Counted from the first letter of the stretch, positions 38,871 through 50,203 are shown. The stretch is DNA of 64,000 bases from Anadara kagoshimensis (GCA_021292105.1 CM037872.1:11744791-11808790), one strand, 5' to 3'. Notes: generated by a model from the letters alone, not told the origin. Numbers and translations are program-made.

Positions 38871-39425
38871 TATGATTGTATAACGAACTTTGGTTAACGA
38901 CACTTGTACTGAATTATTTCCTCTAAAGGAATTAAATAATGGAAAAACGGTAATTGGTAAAATCTTATTTTTTCACCAATTTTGGAAATATACTGGTGTT
39001 CCACACGGCTGCGACGCTTTTTCGTTAGCTCAGTGTTAAACTTTCGACATGCATGTGCATGTGCCTTATGTTTCTAGTAAGATTTTATTAACGGACTTTG
39101 GTTTTCGACATTTGTACTGAATCATTTCCCCCTAAGGACCTTAATGAAAATAATTGGTAAAATCTTATTCTCTCCATTTTTGGAAATAAACTGGTGTTCC
39201 ACACGACCGCCGAGCTGCGGCACTTTTTCGATGGCTCAGTGTTAAACTTTCGACAATTCTGTCCTGTATGTTTCAAGTAAGATTTTATTAACGGACTTAT
39301 GTTTACGACACTTTTACTAAATCATTTCCCCTAAAGACCTAATAATGAAAATAATTGGTAAAATCTTATTTTTCTGTATTTTAAGAAATAAACTAGTGTT
39401 CCAGTTTCCAAGATAATCTGATTAC
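38850..39425. repeat. About 200-bp tandem repeat, three copies, containing MT right ends
   Basis: 'tgtttctagtaagattttattaacggactt' recurs near 38,870, 39,067 and 39,272, each time next to 'cagtgttaaactttcgaca'. Two more units are in copy B (about 41,135 and 41,335). Confidence 0.75.
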
Positions 39426-40259
39426 TTAATCAACTTCACATCTTATCACGTTATAGAAAAAAAAGCAATTTGCAGCAATAACCGGTACAATTGCCAATGT
39501 GCTGATTTTTAAAATTTTATTTAAATACTTCATTCAAAACTTGTCATGTGCTGTTGAATGCATTATTTAATAAAAATTCAAAAGCTGCACATGATGCAAC
39601 AGTTGGAACTTTACACAAGGAAGCAAGACAAGCTACTAAAAATAAAATGTTGACTCAGCAATTATTGCAAGCATGGGGTTATCAGAGCCCTAACAAGTTT
39701 GACTGTGTCATCACAATGTTGTTGATATATATGATATCTCTGTATCAAATATTATCTTGAATATATTTTTTACATTCTTCATACTTCCTAAGGACCAGCT
39801 CAATTACGCAATTATTTATAATTTTCGACGTCATTTTACAATTTTACTGCATTCCTTTTTAAATAGCAATTCCTTTATTTTAATATTATATCATAATAGT
39901 ACATGTATTATAATAATTTGTCATTTAAAATTCGTTCACGTTTTTGAAATATGTTTTCCCACTACAGGAGGTGTACCATCAAATTATTATAAAAATATTC
40001 AATATTTCGTTGTAATGTCACTTAATAACTTTACCACGTCGCAAGCGCATGTGTTTTCGATTTTGCTTTCCCAAATTATATCAAACTTAGGTTACAAGTA
40101 GCTTGAGGCATCAGAGCAATCATTTTATAATGCTATTTTGTTGTTAAGCGATCATTTCAAATTAATTAGTGCTTTTACTAGTATTTTGTTTTTATATAAT
40201 CATATTATTCCTTCTATACCCGTATTTTTGCAATCACCATGTGTATAATTAGCTATATA

Positions 40260-40677
40260 ATACAGACCTGTCAAAAGTTTAACACCTAGCTAACGAAAAG
40301 AAGTCGAAGCTCGTCTGCCGACCGGTCAAGATAAATAAACAGTACAGACCTGTGGAAAGTTTAACACTAAGTAACAAATTGATGCAACTCATCGCGGCTC
40401 CTCGTTAGCCTTATCTTAGCGCCTTTTGGGCAGCTGCTATCTTGGTATCAGCAGTTTATTGGGCAATAGCTATACATAGCCCGATCATTTGACAGCCGAC
40501 ATTCTTTTTCGTTAGCAAGGTGTTAAACTTTCGACAGGCCTGTACTGAAGCTAGCGACAAAACACTGCAATCTTTATCTTGGAAACTTTTTGGTCATTAG
40601 CTGCCTCTGTCTTGACACCACGACAGCCTAGCTGAGCTTTTCGTTAGCTCAGTGTTAAACTTTCAACTTGTCTGTAT
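40260..40677. mobile_element. MT MITE with a second MT copy nested inside
   Basis: The outer left end is TACAGACCTGTCAAAAGTTT near 40,261. The inner copy runs 40,352-40,546 (TACAGACCTGTGGAAAGTTT to ACTTTCGACAGGCCTGTACT). The outer right end is TTAAACTTTCAACTTGTCTG, ending about 40,675. Confidence 0.75.
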
Positions 40678-40699
40678 TCTTTGTTTCTAGTAAGATTAA

Positions 40700-41130
40700 C
40701 GAAGCTCGGCTGCCGAGCGGTCGAGATTGGTTAACCTAGGGACCAAACACTGCTATCTATATCTTGGCAGCTTTTTGGTCACTAGCTTGATCTGACCCAA
40801 GACTTGAAAGTGGATAGTGACTGTTCTTTCGCCAAGCACTTGGCATTACGAAATAAAAGTCACGGTTCTTTCGGATGGGAACTTAAAATAAATGAGGTTC
40901 CGTGTCACGGTAGGCTTGGCACGATAAAGAACCATGCTGTATAATGCCATAAGCACAACGCACAGGCAAAATTTCTGCACCTTCGTCTATTGCTGGCCAC
41001 GTCTCGGTATAAGTGAAATATTATTGACTGGGACGTTAAACATCATTACTCAACTCAAATCTATCTTTGCCACACGACAGCCGAGCTGCGACACGTTTTC
41101 ATTAGCTCAGTGTTAAACTTTCGACTTGTA
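40700..41130. mobile_element. MT MITE lacking its left end, split by SINE-A
   Basis: 'gaagctcggctgccgagcgg' and 'ctatctatatcttggcagct' lie on the left, 'acgacagccgagctgcgac' and 'tgttaaactttcgac' on the right. Confidence 0.65.
40793..41058 (+). mobile_element. SINE-A, 5' truncated
   Basis: Begins in the body ('gacccaagacttgaaagtgg') and ends 'gactgggacgttaaacatca' plus an ACTC tail. No tRNA-like promoter is left. Confidence 0.8.
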
Positions 41131-41520
41131 TGTACCTTATGTTTCTAGTAAGATTTTATTAGCGGACTTGTGTTTACGACACTTGTACTAAATCATTTCT
41201 CCTAAGGACCTAAATAATGAAACTAATTGGTAAAATCTTTTTTTCTCTATTTTTGGAAATATACTTGTGTTCCACAATGCCGCCGAACTGCGGTACTTTT
41301 TCGATGGCTCAGTGTTAAACTTTCGACAATTCTGTCTTGTATGTGTCCAGTAAGGTTTTATTTACGAAGGTATGTTTACGACACTTCTATGAAATCATTT
41401 CCCCTAAGGACCTAAATAATGAAAATAATTGGCAAAATCTTACTTTTCTCTATTTTTAAAAACTGATGTTCCCGTTTCCAAGGTAATCTGATTACTTGAT
41501 CAACTTCATATCTTATCACG

Positions 41521-41906
41521 TTAAATGAACTTACAGATGATGGTATCCTACTGTGAAGTCCTGACATACTGTTCATACCTGGGTGATGCTGCCATACTCT
41601 CTGCCTGAAATCGTCTTTAGATGTTATCCAACTTTCCTCAGATGTTTCGACTCTTAACCATGACATCCTCAAGTTGGTGGGTCAGCAGTGGTGGCCTATC
41701 CGCTACTCGCTTCCAGGCGTCAAGTTCGGCTCATCTCGTCTATGTCATACCCAGCATGAAGATTTCTCTATAGTTGTTTCACAGCAGCTTTCTGTACTGT
41801 CGAAACCATCCCTAATATTGTCATCAGTTTCAACACTGACTGGGCTGGGAACCCTCTGCATCCCACCTCGACAGGACAAAGCAGTTCTTGCCATCCCTTC
41901 TCTTAA
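41521..41906. other. TTAA-bounded insert of GC-richer DNA in duplication copy B
   Basis: Copy A has continuous sequence ('cacgttatagaaa...gcaatttgcagc') where copy B has TTAA, about 380 bases, then TTAA. The insert is visibly GC-richer than its surroundings and open for short stretches on both strands (minus frames of 79 and 86 codons). No terminal inverted repeats or known domain were seen. Confidence 0.6.
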
Positions 41907-42224
41907 AGAATAGAAAGCAACTTGCAGCAGTAACCGGTGCAACTGCCATGTGCTATTTTTCGAATTTTTATTTAAATAATGCATTCAAAACTTGTCATGT
42001 ACGTGTGCTGATGAATGCATTATTTTAATAAAAATTGAAAATCAGCACATGACACAACTTCCGAAGGAAGACAAGCTGCTTAAAAATAAAATGTTGACTC
42101 TGGAATTATTGCGAGCCTAGGGCTATCAAGGCCCTTAAAGTATTTTGTTTGTGACATCGCAATAGTCTTGATATGTATGATGTTTCTGTATCCAATATTA
42201 TTTAGGATGTTTTTTCTGTGCCAT

Positions 42225-42392
42225 AGATCCATGTTCTTTTAATTGTAAACTTTGTTTTCAATTGTAGAGGGTGAAGTTAGCTATACAGGAGGTGCTTATA
42301 CTTCAGGAGCACCTGGTCTCACTTTTTTGTAGATTTTTTTAAAGTATTTACTTTGTTTTTTATGATTTAAACAAGGATCAGTATGTTTGTAA
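42225..42392 (-). mobile_element. Pm MITE fragment
   Basis: 'gtgaagttagctatacagga', 'ttcaggagcacctggtctc' and 'ggatcagtatgtttgta'. Confidence 0.65.
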
Positions 42393-42514
42393 TTGACATC
42401 TTGTATTGTGACTTAAACGGTGTTGTAGTTCATATGTTGATTCTTGGTTTTACTTCAAATAGAAATCACAAAAACAAAAACGAAAATCAATTATTTTCGT
42501 TGTGTTTAATTTTT

Positions 42515-42801
42515 TTGAGTTGATTAATGATGTTTTACGCCCCAATCAAGAATATTTCACTAATGTCGAGACGTCGCCAGCTATAGGCTATGATGCAGAA
42601 ATGTTACCCGTGCGTTGCGCTGATACCATTATAAAGCAGGGTTCTTTACTGTGCCAAGTTTACCGTGACACGGGATCTCGTTTATTTTAAGTTCCCATCC
42701 GAAACAACCATGACTTTCATTTGGTAATGCCAAGTGCTTGGCAAAAGAATGGTCAGTTCCCATTTTCACATCTTGAATAGGGTCAAGCCCGGTCGGGGAT
42801 C

Positions 42802-42803
<2 letters not shown>
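42515..42803 (-). mobile_element. SINE-A, minus, with internal A run at its head
   Basis: Reverse complement of the SINE-A tail and body ('tgttttacgccccaatcaag' to 'tagggtcaagcccggtcggg'). The tRNA-like head is replaced by about 30 adenines (42,804-42,834). Confidence 0.8.
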
Positions 42804-42834
<31 letters not shown>

Positions 42835-42849
42835 ACCGGTGAAATATAC

Positions 42850-43450
42850 GTCGAATAACGAAGGAAAAATCAAATTCGACAATCTCACTGACAATTGGTC
42901 AGTTAAGAAATGGTTGAGAAATCACCAACATTAGGAAAACGTGTACACGAATGTTCAAGGATTTAATCATCTAACATATTAAAAATGTTATGTGTAATTG
43001 ATTGGTTCAAATATGGTTGAGAAATCACGGACATTGGAAAGCGTGCACACGTGTGTTCAAGGGAACAAACCATGCTACTTATTTAAAATGTTACAACCTG
43101 TGGCCCCTTAACACGTAATGCAGTGTCCCATTCCCTAAATAGTCATAATGATATTTTCGTTACTACTACAGTAAAAAATAATTTAATTAAATTAGGTTTA
43201 AAATTGAGTGTGTTCCTACCAGAAATATTAAAAATCAATGATGAAATATCAAAAGAATTCAATGTTAACAGTATTCATTTATATGAATCTATAATACGAG
43301 GCTTCAAAGCGTGCTGGGAAATCCCTTTTATCTTCACAACATGCCGCCAAATATCCGACAGATACATCATTGCAACCACTCAATTAAATTAATGATTACC
43401 ATGACCTTGTGCACTGCCGCGTACTTTGATGACAAAGTAATTAATTATTT
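42850..43450. other. Unrecognised stretch
   Basis: Contains an open frame at 43,123-43,392 (+, 89 codons) with no recognisable domain. Short repeats 'gaaatcac..acatt.gaaa..gtg' near 42,920 and 43,020. No supported gene. Confidence 0.35.
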
Positions 43451-43464
43451 ACAAAAATAAATGA

Positions 43465-43905
43465 AGGGGTTTTAAACGGCGTTCTACGTCCCAGTCATGG
43501 TTTTTTCACTTTTGGAATGGCAGAGCAAAGCCTGGAGAAAACCACAAAGTAATTAATTGTTTATCAAATGAAAAGAAAGGGTTTTAATGGTGTTTTACGT
43601 CCATGCCATGATTTTTTTCACTTATATCGGTCAGTTTTCGAGTGACAGAGGAAGGTCTGACCTTTGGCAAGCGAAATGACAAACTTTCTCACACTTGGAA
43701 CTGCCCGGTGAGAGGCACTGTTGAATTGAATAATGGTGTTTAAGGTCCCAGTATAGAATATTTCACATATATCGAGACGTCGTCAGCTATAGGCGAAAGT
43801 GCGGAAATTTGCCTGCGTGTTGCGCTGATGACATTATATAATAGGGTTCTTTATTCTGCCACGCCTACTGCGACACGGGACTGCGTTTAATTTAAGGACG
43901 GAGAA
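43465..43905 (-). mobile_element. Three SINE-A 3' fragments in a row
   Basis: Separate tail starts lie at about 43,470 ('ttttaaacggcgttctacgt'), 43,577 ('ttttaatggtgttttacgtc') and 43,735 ('aatggtgtttaaggtcccag'), each followed by a different length of body. The third keeps 'tatatcgagacgtcgtcagc' and 'tgttgcgctgatgacattat'. Confidence 0.7.
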
Positions 43906-43947
43906 AACCACTGACCTTTGGCGAGTGAACTGACAAATTTTCTCACA

Positions 43948-44330
43948 CTAGGTTGGTTGAATGTTGCTTAACGTCGCATCAGCATTTTTTCAGCTATTCG
44001 CGACGAGAACTATTTAATTAATCTCTATGGATTAATCTATGAACAATTTTGTGGATGCATGTGAAGTGCCAGTGTGTTGTATGGTCTGCCTTGTACTAGC
44101 GCACACTCAGGACGACTTTACCGTGCTAGCTCACAGAGTCAGTACGTCGCAGACGTGCGTACCACTCCCCCAGTCCATTATACTGATACCTGGTGAATCA
44201 GTAAAGGCCAATGGCAAGGAAAATTCACTTTCCCACATGTGGTCCGAGCGGGACTCGAACTCACAGCGGTGAGAGACCCTGGATTTGAAGACTGATGTCT
44301 TATCCATTAGGCCACCGCGCTCTCCTTCTC
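43948..44330 (-). mobile_element. tRNA-derived SINE-C, full length
   Basis: On the minus strand it begins GAGCGCGGTGGCCTAATGGA (A box), with B box GAGTTCGAGTCCC. Its tail, in the window orientation 'ttgcttaacgtcgcatcagc', is shared with 38,405-38,735. Confidence 0.85.
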
Positions 44331-44564
44331 ACACTAGGAAATGCCCAAGTGATACTCGAAACTTCGCGACGAGAGGCACTGTAATCTGTAAGCGTGTGCT
44401 TTGCACCACTCGGCAACCAAGTCCCTTATTCATAGTACTACAACACACTTTAATCCAAAGTATCAATGTACTTAACATTTATCAAAACACATGTGTTCAT
44501 TCAACTCCTTTAAATTCACATACTCTCAAAATGTCGTATGGTCGTCATCACGATTGACGTCGCT

Positions 44565-44710
44565 GTATATGAAATAATTTTGGATATTTTTTACGTACCA
44601 TAGTGCCACGTTTCTTTTATTCTTAACTTGCGTGATGGAGGATCACGTGTATAAGTTAATTTCCCAGTTTTAAAACTTTTTACTTTCCTTTCCGGATTGT
44701 GATTTGGAGT
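44565..44710 (-). mobile_element. Pm MITE fragment
   Basis: 'tacgtaccatagtgccacgt', 'ttcttaacttgcgtg', then 'ttcccagttttaaaactttt' and 'ccggattgtgatttgg', with the middle missing. Confidence 0.55.
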
Positions 44711-44711
44711 T

Positions 44712-44955
44712 GAGTTGAGTAATGATATTTAACGTCCAAGTATAGAATATTTTACATATATCGAGACGTCGTCAGCTACAGGCAAAAGTGCGGGAATTTT
44801 GCCTGCGTGTTGCGCTGATGGCATTATATAGTAGGTTTCTTTATTGTACCACGCCTAACGTGACATGGTACCTCGTTTATTTTAAGTTTTCATCTGAAAG
44901 GACTGTGATACCAAGTGCTTTGCAAAAGAACAGTCGCTACTCACCACAATGGTTG
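44712..44955 (-). mobile_element. SINE-A, minus, head truncated
   Basis: 'aatgatatttaacgtccaag' to 'gcaaaagaacagtcgctactc'. Body blocks are as in the other copies. Confidence 0.8.
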
Positions 44956-45580
44956 GATGGTAATTTGGACATGGATCGGAAAATTTTTCATGTATAACTT
45001 TAATATTTGTTATGTAACATATGCATATTGCTGTATTGTCTTTGCACGTATTTTGTTCGCATCTGATTTTTATGTTGTTCTGCCTACTCTGGCCGATATG
45101 ACATGTGCTATGGAACTAACCATAATTTATTCTCTATTTATAAAATACCACAATATAACTCAAAGATGTAATTGAATATCGAATTTTAAATCCACTTACT
45201 CGATGATGATAAAGTTTGCCCTAAAGCAGAAAGGAATTCGAAACACAACACCTTTTCTCATGAAATATTCAGTTCCATTAGACAAGGAGGTGATAAACAT
45301 TAAAACGATTTCTCCTGGACACGTGTTATCCTGTAACGCCTGGTGTTACTCGTGTTACTCTTTACTTATGTACAAGACTGAATTTCGTTCCCTAATGGAT
45401 TGAAATATACCATAAAATGGTTTAATGTCCACAATGAATCTTCCATTTCATAAAGATATAATAAACAGAAGCTATAATTTGATTTGGTGTTTGTTTCACC
45501 TCCCAGAACGATTTGAAAATCGATAGCAGTTTCCCTGAAAACATCTCCATGTCCAATAAACCAGTCATTAAGTTTGGATA
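44956..45580. other. Unrecognised stretch
   Basis: Several short open frames (up to 86 codons) without recognisable domains. No repeat family was recognised. Confidence 0.35.
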
Positions 45581-45655
45581 TACAATACAGACCTGTCAAA
45601 AGTTTTACACTAAGATAATTCAAATCGGCAGCTTATCCCGGCCCTCGTTAGCTAA

Positions 45656-45865
45656 ATCAAAAACAAACATACTAATCCATGTCCGAATCACAATCCAGAA
45701 GCAAAAACTTTGGAACTGACAAGTTAGGTTAGACACGTGAACTTCCACCAGGGAAGTGAGGCCGGGTGCTCCGGAAGGGTAAGCACCTCCTGATTAGCTA
45801 GCTACACCCGCCACGTGTGTAATCAAAATTGTGTGAAAGGAACATGGAACTATGAGACTATATCT
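45656..45865 (+). mobile_element. Pm MITE nested in MT
   Basis: 'aaacatactaatccatgtcc' to 'aggaacatggaactatgaga'. The copy matches the P-element terminus at 57,926 very closely and so looks young. Confidence 0.85.
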
Positions 45866-46175
45866 TATCTTATCTTCTTGCTCAGTCTGGTTCATTCACT
45901 TTTAGTTGTAAGCGTCCTCTGTAGCGGCCACAGGTGGCTTACGTCTTTTCAAACTTTTACAGAGGTGCCTTTAGCGTGCACTGAGACACGTGACCTCGGT
46001 TTGAGTCTCATCCGAAAGACTATTCTGGTAATGAGCTTTTTACGGCTCTAGCATGGGCAGTATGGGCAGGAGATGAAAATGATCTCAGGGTTTCCAAGTC
46101 CTGAGTGAGGTTTGAACCTACAACCCTTGACTTCGGAAACCAGTGACAGTACCACTCGGCCATGTCCGCCTATAT
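45866..46175 (-). mobile_element. tRNA-derived SINE-D
   Basis: On the minus strand: tRNA-like head GGCGGACATGGCCGAGTGGT, B box GTAGGTTCAAACC, and a tail of ATAAG repeats. It is inserted in the Pm copy. Confidence 0.8.
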
Positions 46176-46218
46176 CTCTAGAGCTTTTCGACAGCTGCTA
46201 TCTATCTCTTGACAGCTT

Positions 46219-48624
46219 TTCAGTCACTAGCTATCCATATTTCAGTCACTAGCTATCCATATTTCAGTCACTAGCTATCCATATTTCAGCCACTAGCTAC
46301 CCATATTTCAGTCACTAGCTATCCATATTTCAGTCACTAGCTATCCATATTTCAGTCACTAGCTATCCATATTTCGGTCACTAGCTATCCATATTTCGGT
46401 CACTAGCTATCCATATTTCAGTCACTAGCTATCCATATTTCAGTCACTAGCTATCCATATTTCAGCCACAGCTATCCATATTTCAGTCACTAGCTATCCA
46501 TATTTCAGTCACTAGCTATCCATATTTCAGTCACTAGCTATCCATATTTCAGTCACTAGCTATCCATATTTCAGTCACTAGCTATCCATATTTCAGTCAC
46601 TAGCTATCCATAATTCAGTCACTAGCTATCCATATTTCAGCCACTAGCTATCCATATTTCAGTCACTAGCTATCCATATTTCAGTCACTAGCTATCCATA
46701 TTTCAGTCACTAGCTATCCATATTTCAGTCACTAGCTATCCATATTTCGGTCACTAGCTATCCATATTTCAGTCACTAGCTATCCATATTTCAGTCACTA
46801 GCTATCCATATTTCAGTCACTAGCTATCCATATTTCAGCCACTAGCTATCCATATTTCAGTCACTAGCTATCCATATTTCAGTCACTAGCTATCCATATT
46901 TCAGTCACTAGCTATCCATATTTCAGTCACTAGCTATCCATATTTCAGTCACTAGCTATCCATATTTCAGTCACTAGCTATCCATATTTCAGCCACTAGC
47001 TATCTATATTTCAGCCACTAGCTATCCATATTTCAGTCACTAGCTATCCATATTTAAGTCACTAGCTATCCATATTTCAGCCACTAGCTATCCATATTTC
47101 AGCCACTAGCTATCCATATTTCAGTCACTAGCTATCCATATTTAAGTCACTAGCTATCCATATTTCAGCCACTAGCTATCCATATTTCAGCCACTAGCTA
47201 TCCATATTTCAGCCACTAGCTATCCATATTTAAGTCACTAGCTATCCATATTTCAGCCACTAGCTATCCATATTTCAGTCACTAGCTATCCATATTTCAG
47301 TCACTAGCTACATGTATCCATATTTCAGCCACTAGCTATCCATATTTCAGCCACTAGCTATCCATATTTAAGTCACTAGCTATCCATATTTCAGCCACTA
47401 GCTATCCATATTTCAGTCACTAGCTATCCATATTTCAGCCACTAGCTATCCATATTTCAGTCACTAGCTATCTATATTTCAGTCACTAGCTATCTATATT
47501 TCAGTCACTAGCTATCTATATTTCAGCCATCCATATTTCAGCCACTAACTATCCATATTTCAGCCACTAGCTATCCATATTTCAGTCACTAGCTATCCAT
47601 ATTTCAGCCACTAACTATCCATATTTCAGCCACTAGCTATCCATATTTCAGTCACTAGCTATCCATATTTCAGCCACTAACTATCCATATTCCAGTCACT
47701 AACTATCCATATTTCAGCCACTAGCTATCCATATTTCAGTCACTTGCTATCCATATTTTAGTCACTAGCTATCCATATTTCAGCCACTAGATATTCATAT
47801 TTCAGTCACTAGCTATCCATATTTCAGCCACTAGCTATCTATATTTCAGTCACTAGCTATCCATATTTCAGCCACTAGCTATCTATATTTCAGCCACTAG
47901 ATATTCATATTTCAGCCACTAGCTATCCATATTTCAGCCACTAGCTATCCATAATTCAGTCACTAGCTATCCATATTTCAGCCACTAGCTATCCATATTT
48001 CAGCCACTAACTATCCATATTCCAGTCACTAACTATCCATATTTCAGCCACTAGCTATCCATATTTCAGTCACTTGCTATCCATATTTCAGTCACTAGCT
48101 ATCCATATTTCAGCCACTAACTATCCATATTCCAGTCACTAACTATCCATATTTCAGCCACTAGCTATCTATATTTCAGTCACTAGCTATCCATATTTCA
48201 GCCACTAGCTATCCATATTTCAGTCACTAACTATCCATATTTCAGCCACTAGCTATCCATATTTCAGTCACTAGCTATCCATATTTCAGCCACTAGCTAT
48301 CCATATTTCAGCCACTAACTATCCATATTCCAGTCACTAACTATCCATATTTCAGCCACTAGCTATCCATATTTCAGTCACTAGCTATCCATATTTCAGC
48401 CACTAGCTATCCATATTTCAGTCACTAGCTATCCATATTTCAGCCACTAGCTATCTATATTTCAGCCACTAGATATTCATATTTCAGCCACTAGCTATCC
48501 ATATTTCAGCCACTAGCTATCCATAATTCAGTCACTAGCTATCCATATTTCAGTCACTAGCTATCCATATTTCAGTCACTAGCTATCCATATTTCAGCCA
48601 CTTGCTATCCATATTTCAGCCACC
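46219..48624. repeat. Satellite: 22-bp unit, about 109 copies
   Basis: Unit: TAGCTATCCATATTTCAG followed by (T/C)CAC. The CAGTCAC and CAGCCAC forms alternate irregularly along the array. A longer block with 'actaactatccatattccag' recurs near 47,672, 48,003, 48,113 and 48,311, showing higher-order copying. The unit corresponds to an internal segment of the MT MITE (20,500-20,525). There are no unique spacers, so it is not a CRISPR. Confidence 0.97.
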
Positions 48625-48904
48625 GGACAGCCGAGCTTGGGCTACTTTTAGTTAGCTAAGTGTTAAACTTTCGACAGGTCTGTACTGTATAAGAACGCCG
48701 TAAAAATAACATGGGGTTATTATTACAATTTTACTATGTGTGTTACCAAACCATTACATAATATCAAATCAACTCTTTAATTTTCCTTTTGTTACTTTTT
48801 TATTGATTTGTACACAATGTAGTGTATGTGCATGTATGGAATAGTTTATTTATGCAGCATTTACAAAAAAAAAAAAAAAATAAAATATAAAAAAATAAAA
48901 AATA

Positions 48905-48962
48905 GTATGTGCTACTTTTGAATTATATTATTTCATAAAAATTCAAAAGTAGCACATGACAA
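48905..48962. mobile_element. Small palindromic MITE
   Basis: ATGTGCTACTTTTGAATT and AATTCAAAAGTAGCACAT form a near-perfect hairpin around a short AT loop. Related diverged copies lie near 39,495-39,600 and 41,950-42,050. Confidence 0.65.
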
Positions 48963-49089
48963 TAGATTAAGAACCGTTACTGAGTTTGGACCCCTCTCTC
49001 AGTCTGAGTGACTGTTTTATAAAGGAACCGATAAATTACTCCGATAATACACATGTGTTCAAATCTAGTAGGATTAAGAAGATACTGTA

Positions 49090-49285
49090 TTTTCTCTAAA
49101 TTGTTTTTATACCAAATTCATGGAAAGAGTTACTTATATGTTTAAAGACATGGTCTCTCGATTCTGCATTAATTTGGCATGATAGAAAAAAGTGCAGTTC
49201 ATCCTCAATAGTGTTGCATTTTATACAGAGTCTACTATCTCTAGGAATCTTTTAATATCTTCCAACTTCAATTGCTAAAGAATGG
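49090..49285 (-). pseudogene. LINE C-terminal coding fragment (CR1/jockey-like)
   Basis: Reading the minus strand from about 49,280 gives a segment like IEVGRY.KIPRDSRLCIKC followed by NTIEDELHFFLSC and a 'sRdhvf' helix. This C-x2-C...H-F-x-x-x-C pattern is the typical C-terminal end of CR1/L2/jockey-type LINE ORF2. It is about 60 codons and carries a stop, so it is a dead fragment. Confidence 0.6.
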
Positions 49286-49289
49286 GAAT

Positions 49290-50188
49290 TTAAACTTCAT
49301 GTTCAGAAAGTAAAATGTCCTTATACATTGTTTGCTTAACTGGGTTACATATTTATGTATTTTATTTTAGTTTTCTTTTATTAAAACTATGCGAAAGTAA
49401 CACAATTTTTAACAAAACATTAAAATTTAAGGATGCACTAAAAATCTCGGTGACTGGTATATTTAAAGCGTCAGCGTTTGATTCACATCTCCCTCCAACG
49501 CCTAAGTTCTACTCGGTGTGGAAAGATTGATAGTTCATTAATCGCACGCAGAGTTCCAGATAAGAGGAGTATCTCTGTAAATACCCTTTAATGTTTTTAA
49601 ACACTCTTTAAATTGTAAATGTATAAAATTATAAAAAAAAAACCTTTGACAACCCTCAGTACACGTTACAATTCTTATAACAGTAGAGCCTGCTGTGGGG
49701 TTGAATTCCTGACCCAAGTACCTGTGAAATGCCATTGTCAAAATGAAGATGATATTACTGTTTTATTGTTAGAAGTTATACTTATTTGAATAAATGGCTT
49801 TAAGATTGAAAATACTCTTTTACATTTTTATGAATCAGTGTCGATACTCTTTAGATTTTACAACACGCCCTTTAAAAAAAGGAGGGGGTAATGACCCTTC
49901 ATGTCAAATTCTTATCTGGAGCCCTGGCGCGGTCAACGGTTTCTGTTAGTCACTCCTCTCCACCTTCCCATAACTGACTGTCTCGATATATGTGAAAGGA
50001 ATCTTGGCAAAAAAATATCTCCTTTTACATGTAATACTTTTCACGAAGATTTGCAAATTCTGATTAATAATTTGAGATTTTAGACATTTACTGTGCACAA
50101 AAGTTTCCCACCGAGAACTTTAAAGGGTCATAACGCAAAAGAACATAAGCAAACCAAATCGGGTTATTCATAGTAATATACACATTTC
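49290..50188. other. Unrecognised stretch
   Basis: Several short open frames without recognisable domains. No repeat family was recognised. Confidence 0.35.
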
Positions 50189-50203
50189 CTCTTAATGCTG
50201 ATA

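Larger units (their letters stand above)
37600..39760 (+). repeat. Segmental duplication, copy A
   Basis: Collinear with 39,960-42,230: GGTTACAAGTAGCTT (38,159 vs 40,090), TTATTCCTTCTATACCCGTA (38,277 vs 40,207), 'tgtcatgtgctg' near 39,541 vs 41,992, and 'aaaataaaatgttgactc' near 39,640 vs 42,080. The offset is 1,930 bp at the left and about 2,450 bp at the right because of insertions in copy B. No supported gene. Confidence 0.85.
39960..42230 (+). repeat. Segmental duplication, copy B
   Basis: See copy A. This copy gained SINE-A (40,793-41,055), a nested MT copy (40,352-40,546) and a TTAA-bounded insert (about 41,521-41,906). Confidence 0.85.
45586..48684. mobile_element. MT MITE enlarged to 3.1 kb by an internal satellite and nested insertions
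   Basis: Left end TACAGACCTGTCAAAAGTTT (45,586) and right end AACTTTCGACAGGTCTGTA (to 48,684) are the family termini, flanked by TA. Inside are, in order, a Pm copy (45,656-45,865), a SINE-D (45,866-46,175), MT sequence ('gctatctatctcttgacagc'), the 22-bp satellite and the MT right arm ('caccggacagccgagctt'). Confidence 0.85.

Noticed and set aside
39757-40101. 114-codon open frame, + strand
   Set aside because: Low-complexity Ile/Phe/Asn-rich frame in AT-rich DNA at the junction of the segmental duplication.
43800-43830. CTGATGA near 43,825 as a further hammerhead candidate
   Set aside because: It is part of the SINE-A body (gcgctgatg). There is no GAAAC box or pairing arms. CTGATGAGG at 12,605 was rejected for the same reason.
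46219-48624. Possible CRISPR-like direct repeat array
   Set aside because: The 22-bp units are contiguous with no unique spacers, and the setting is a eukaryotic MITE.
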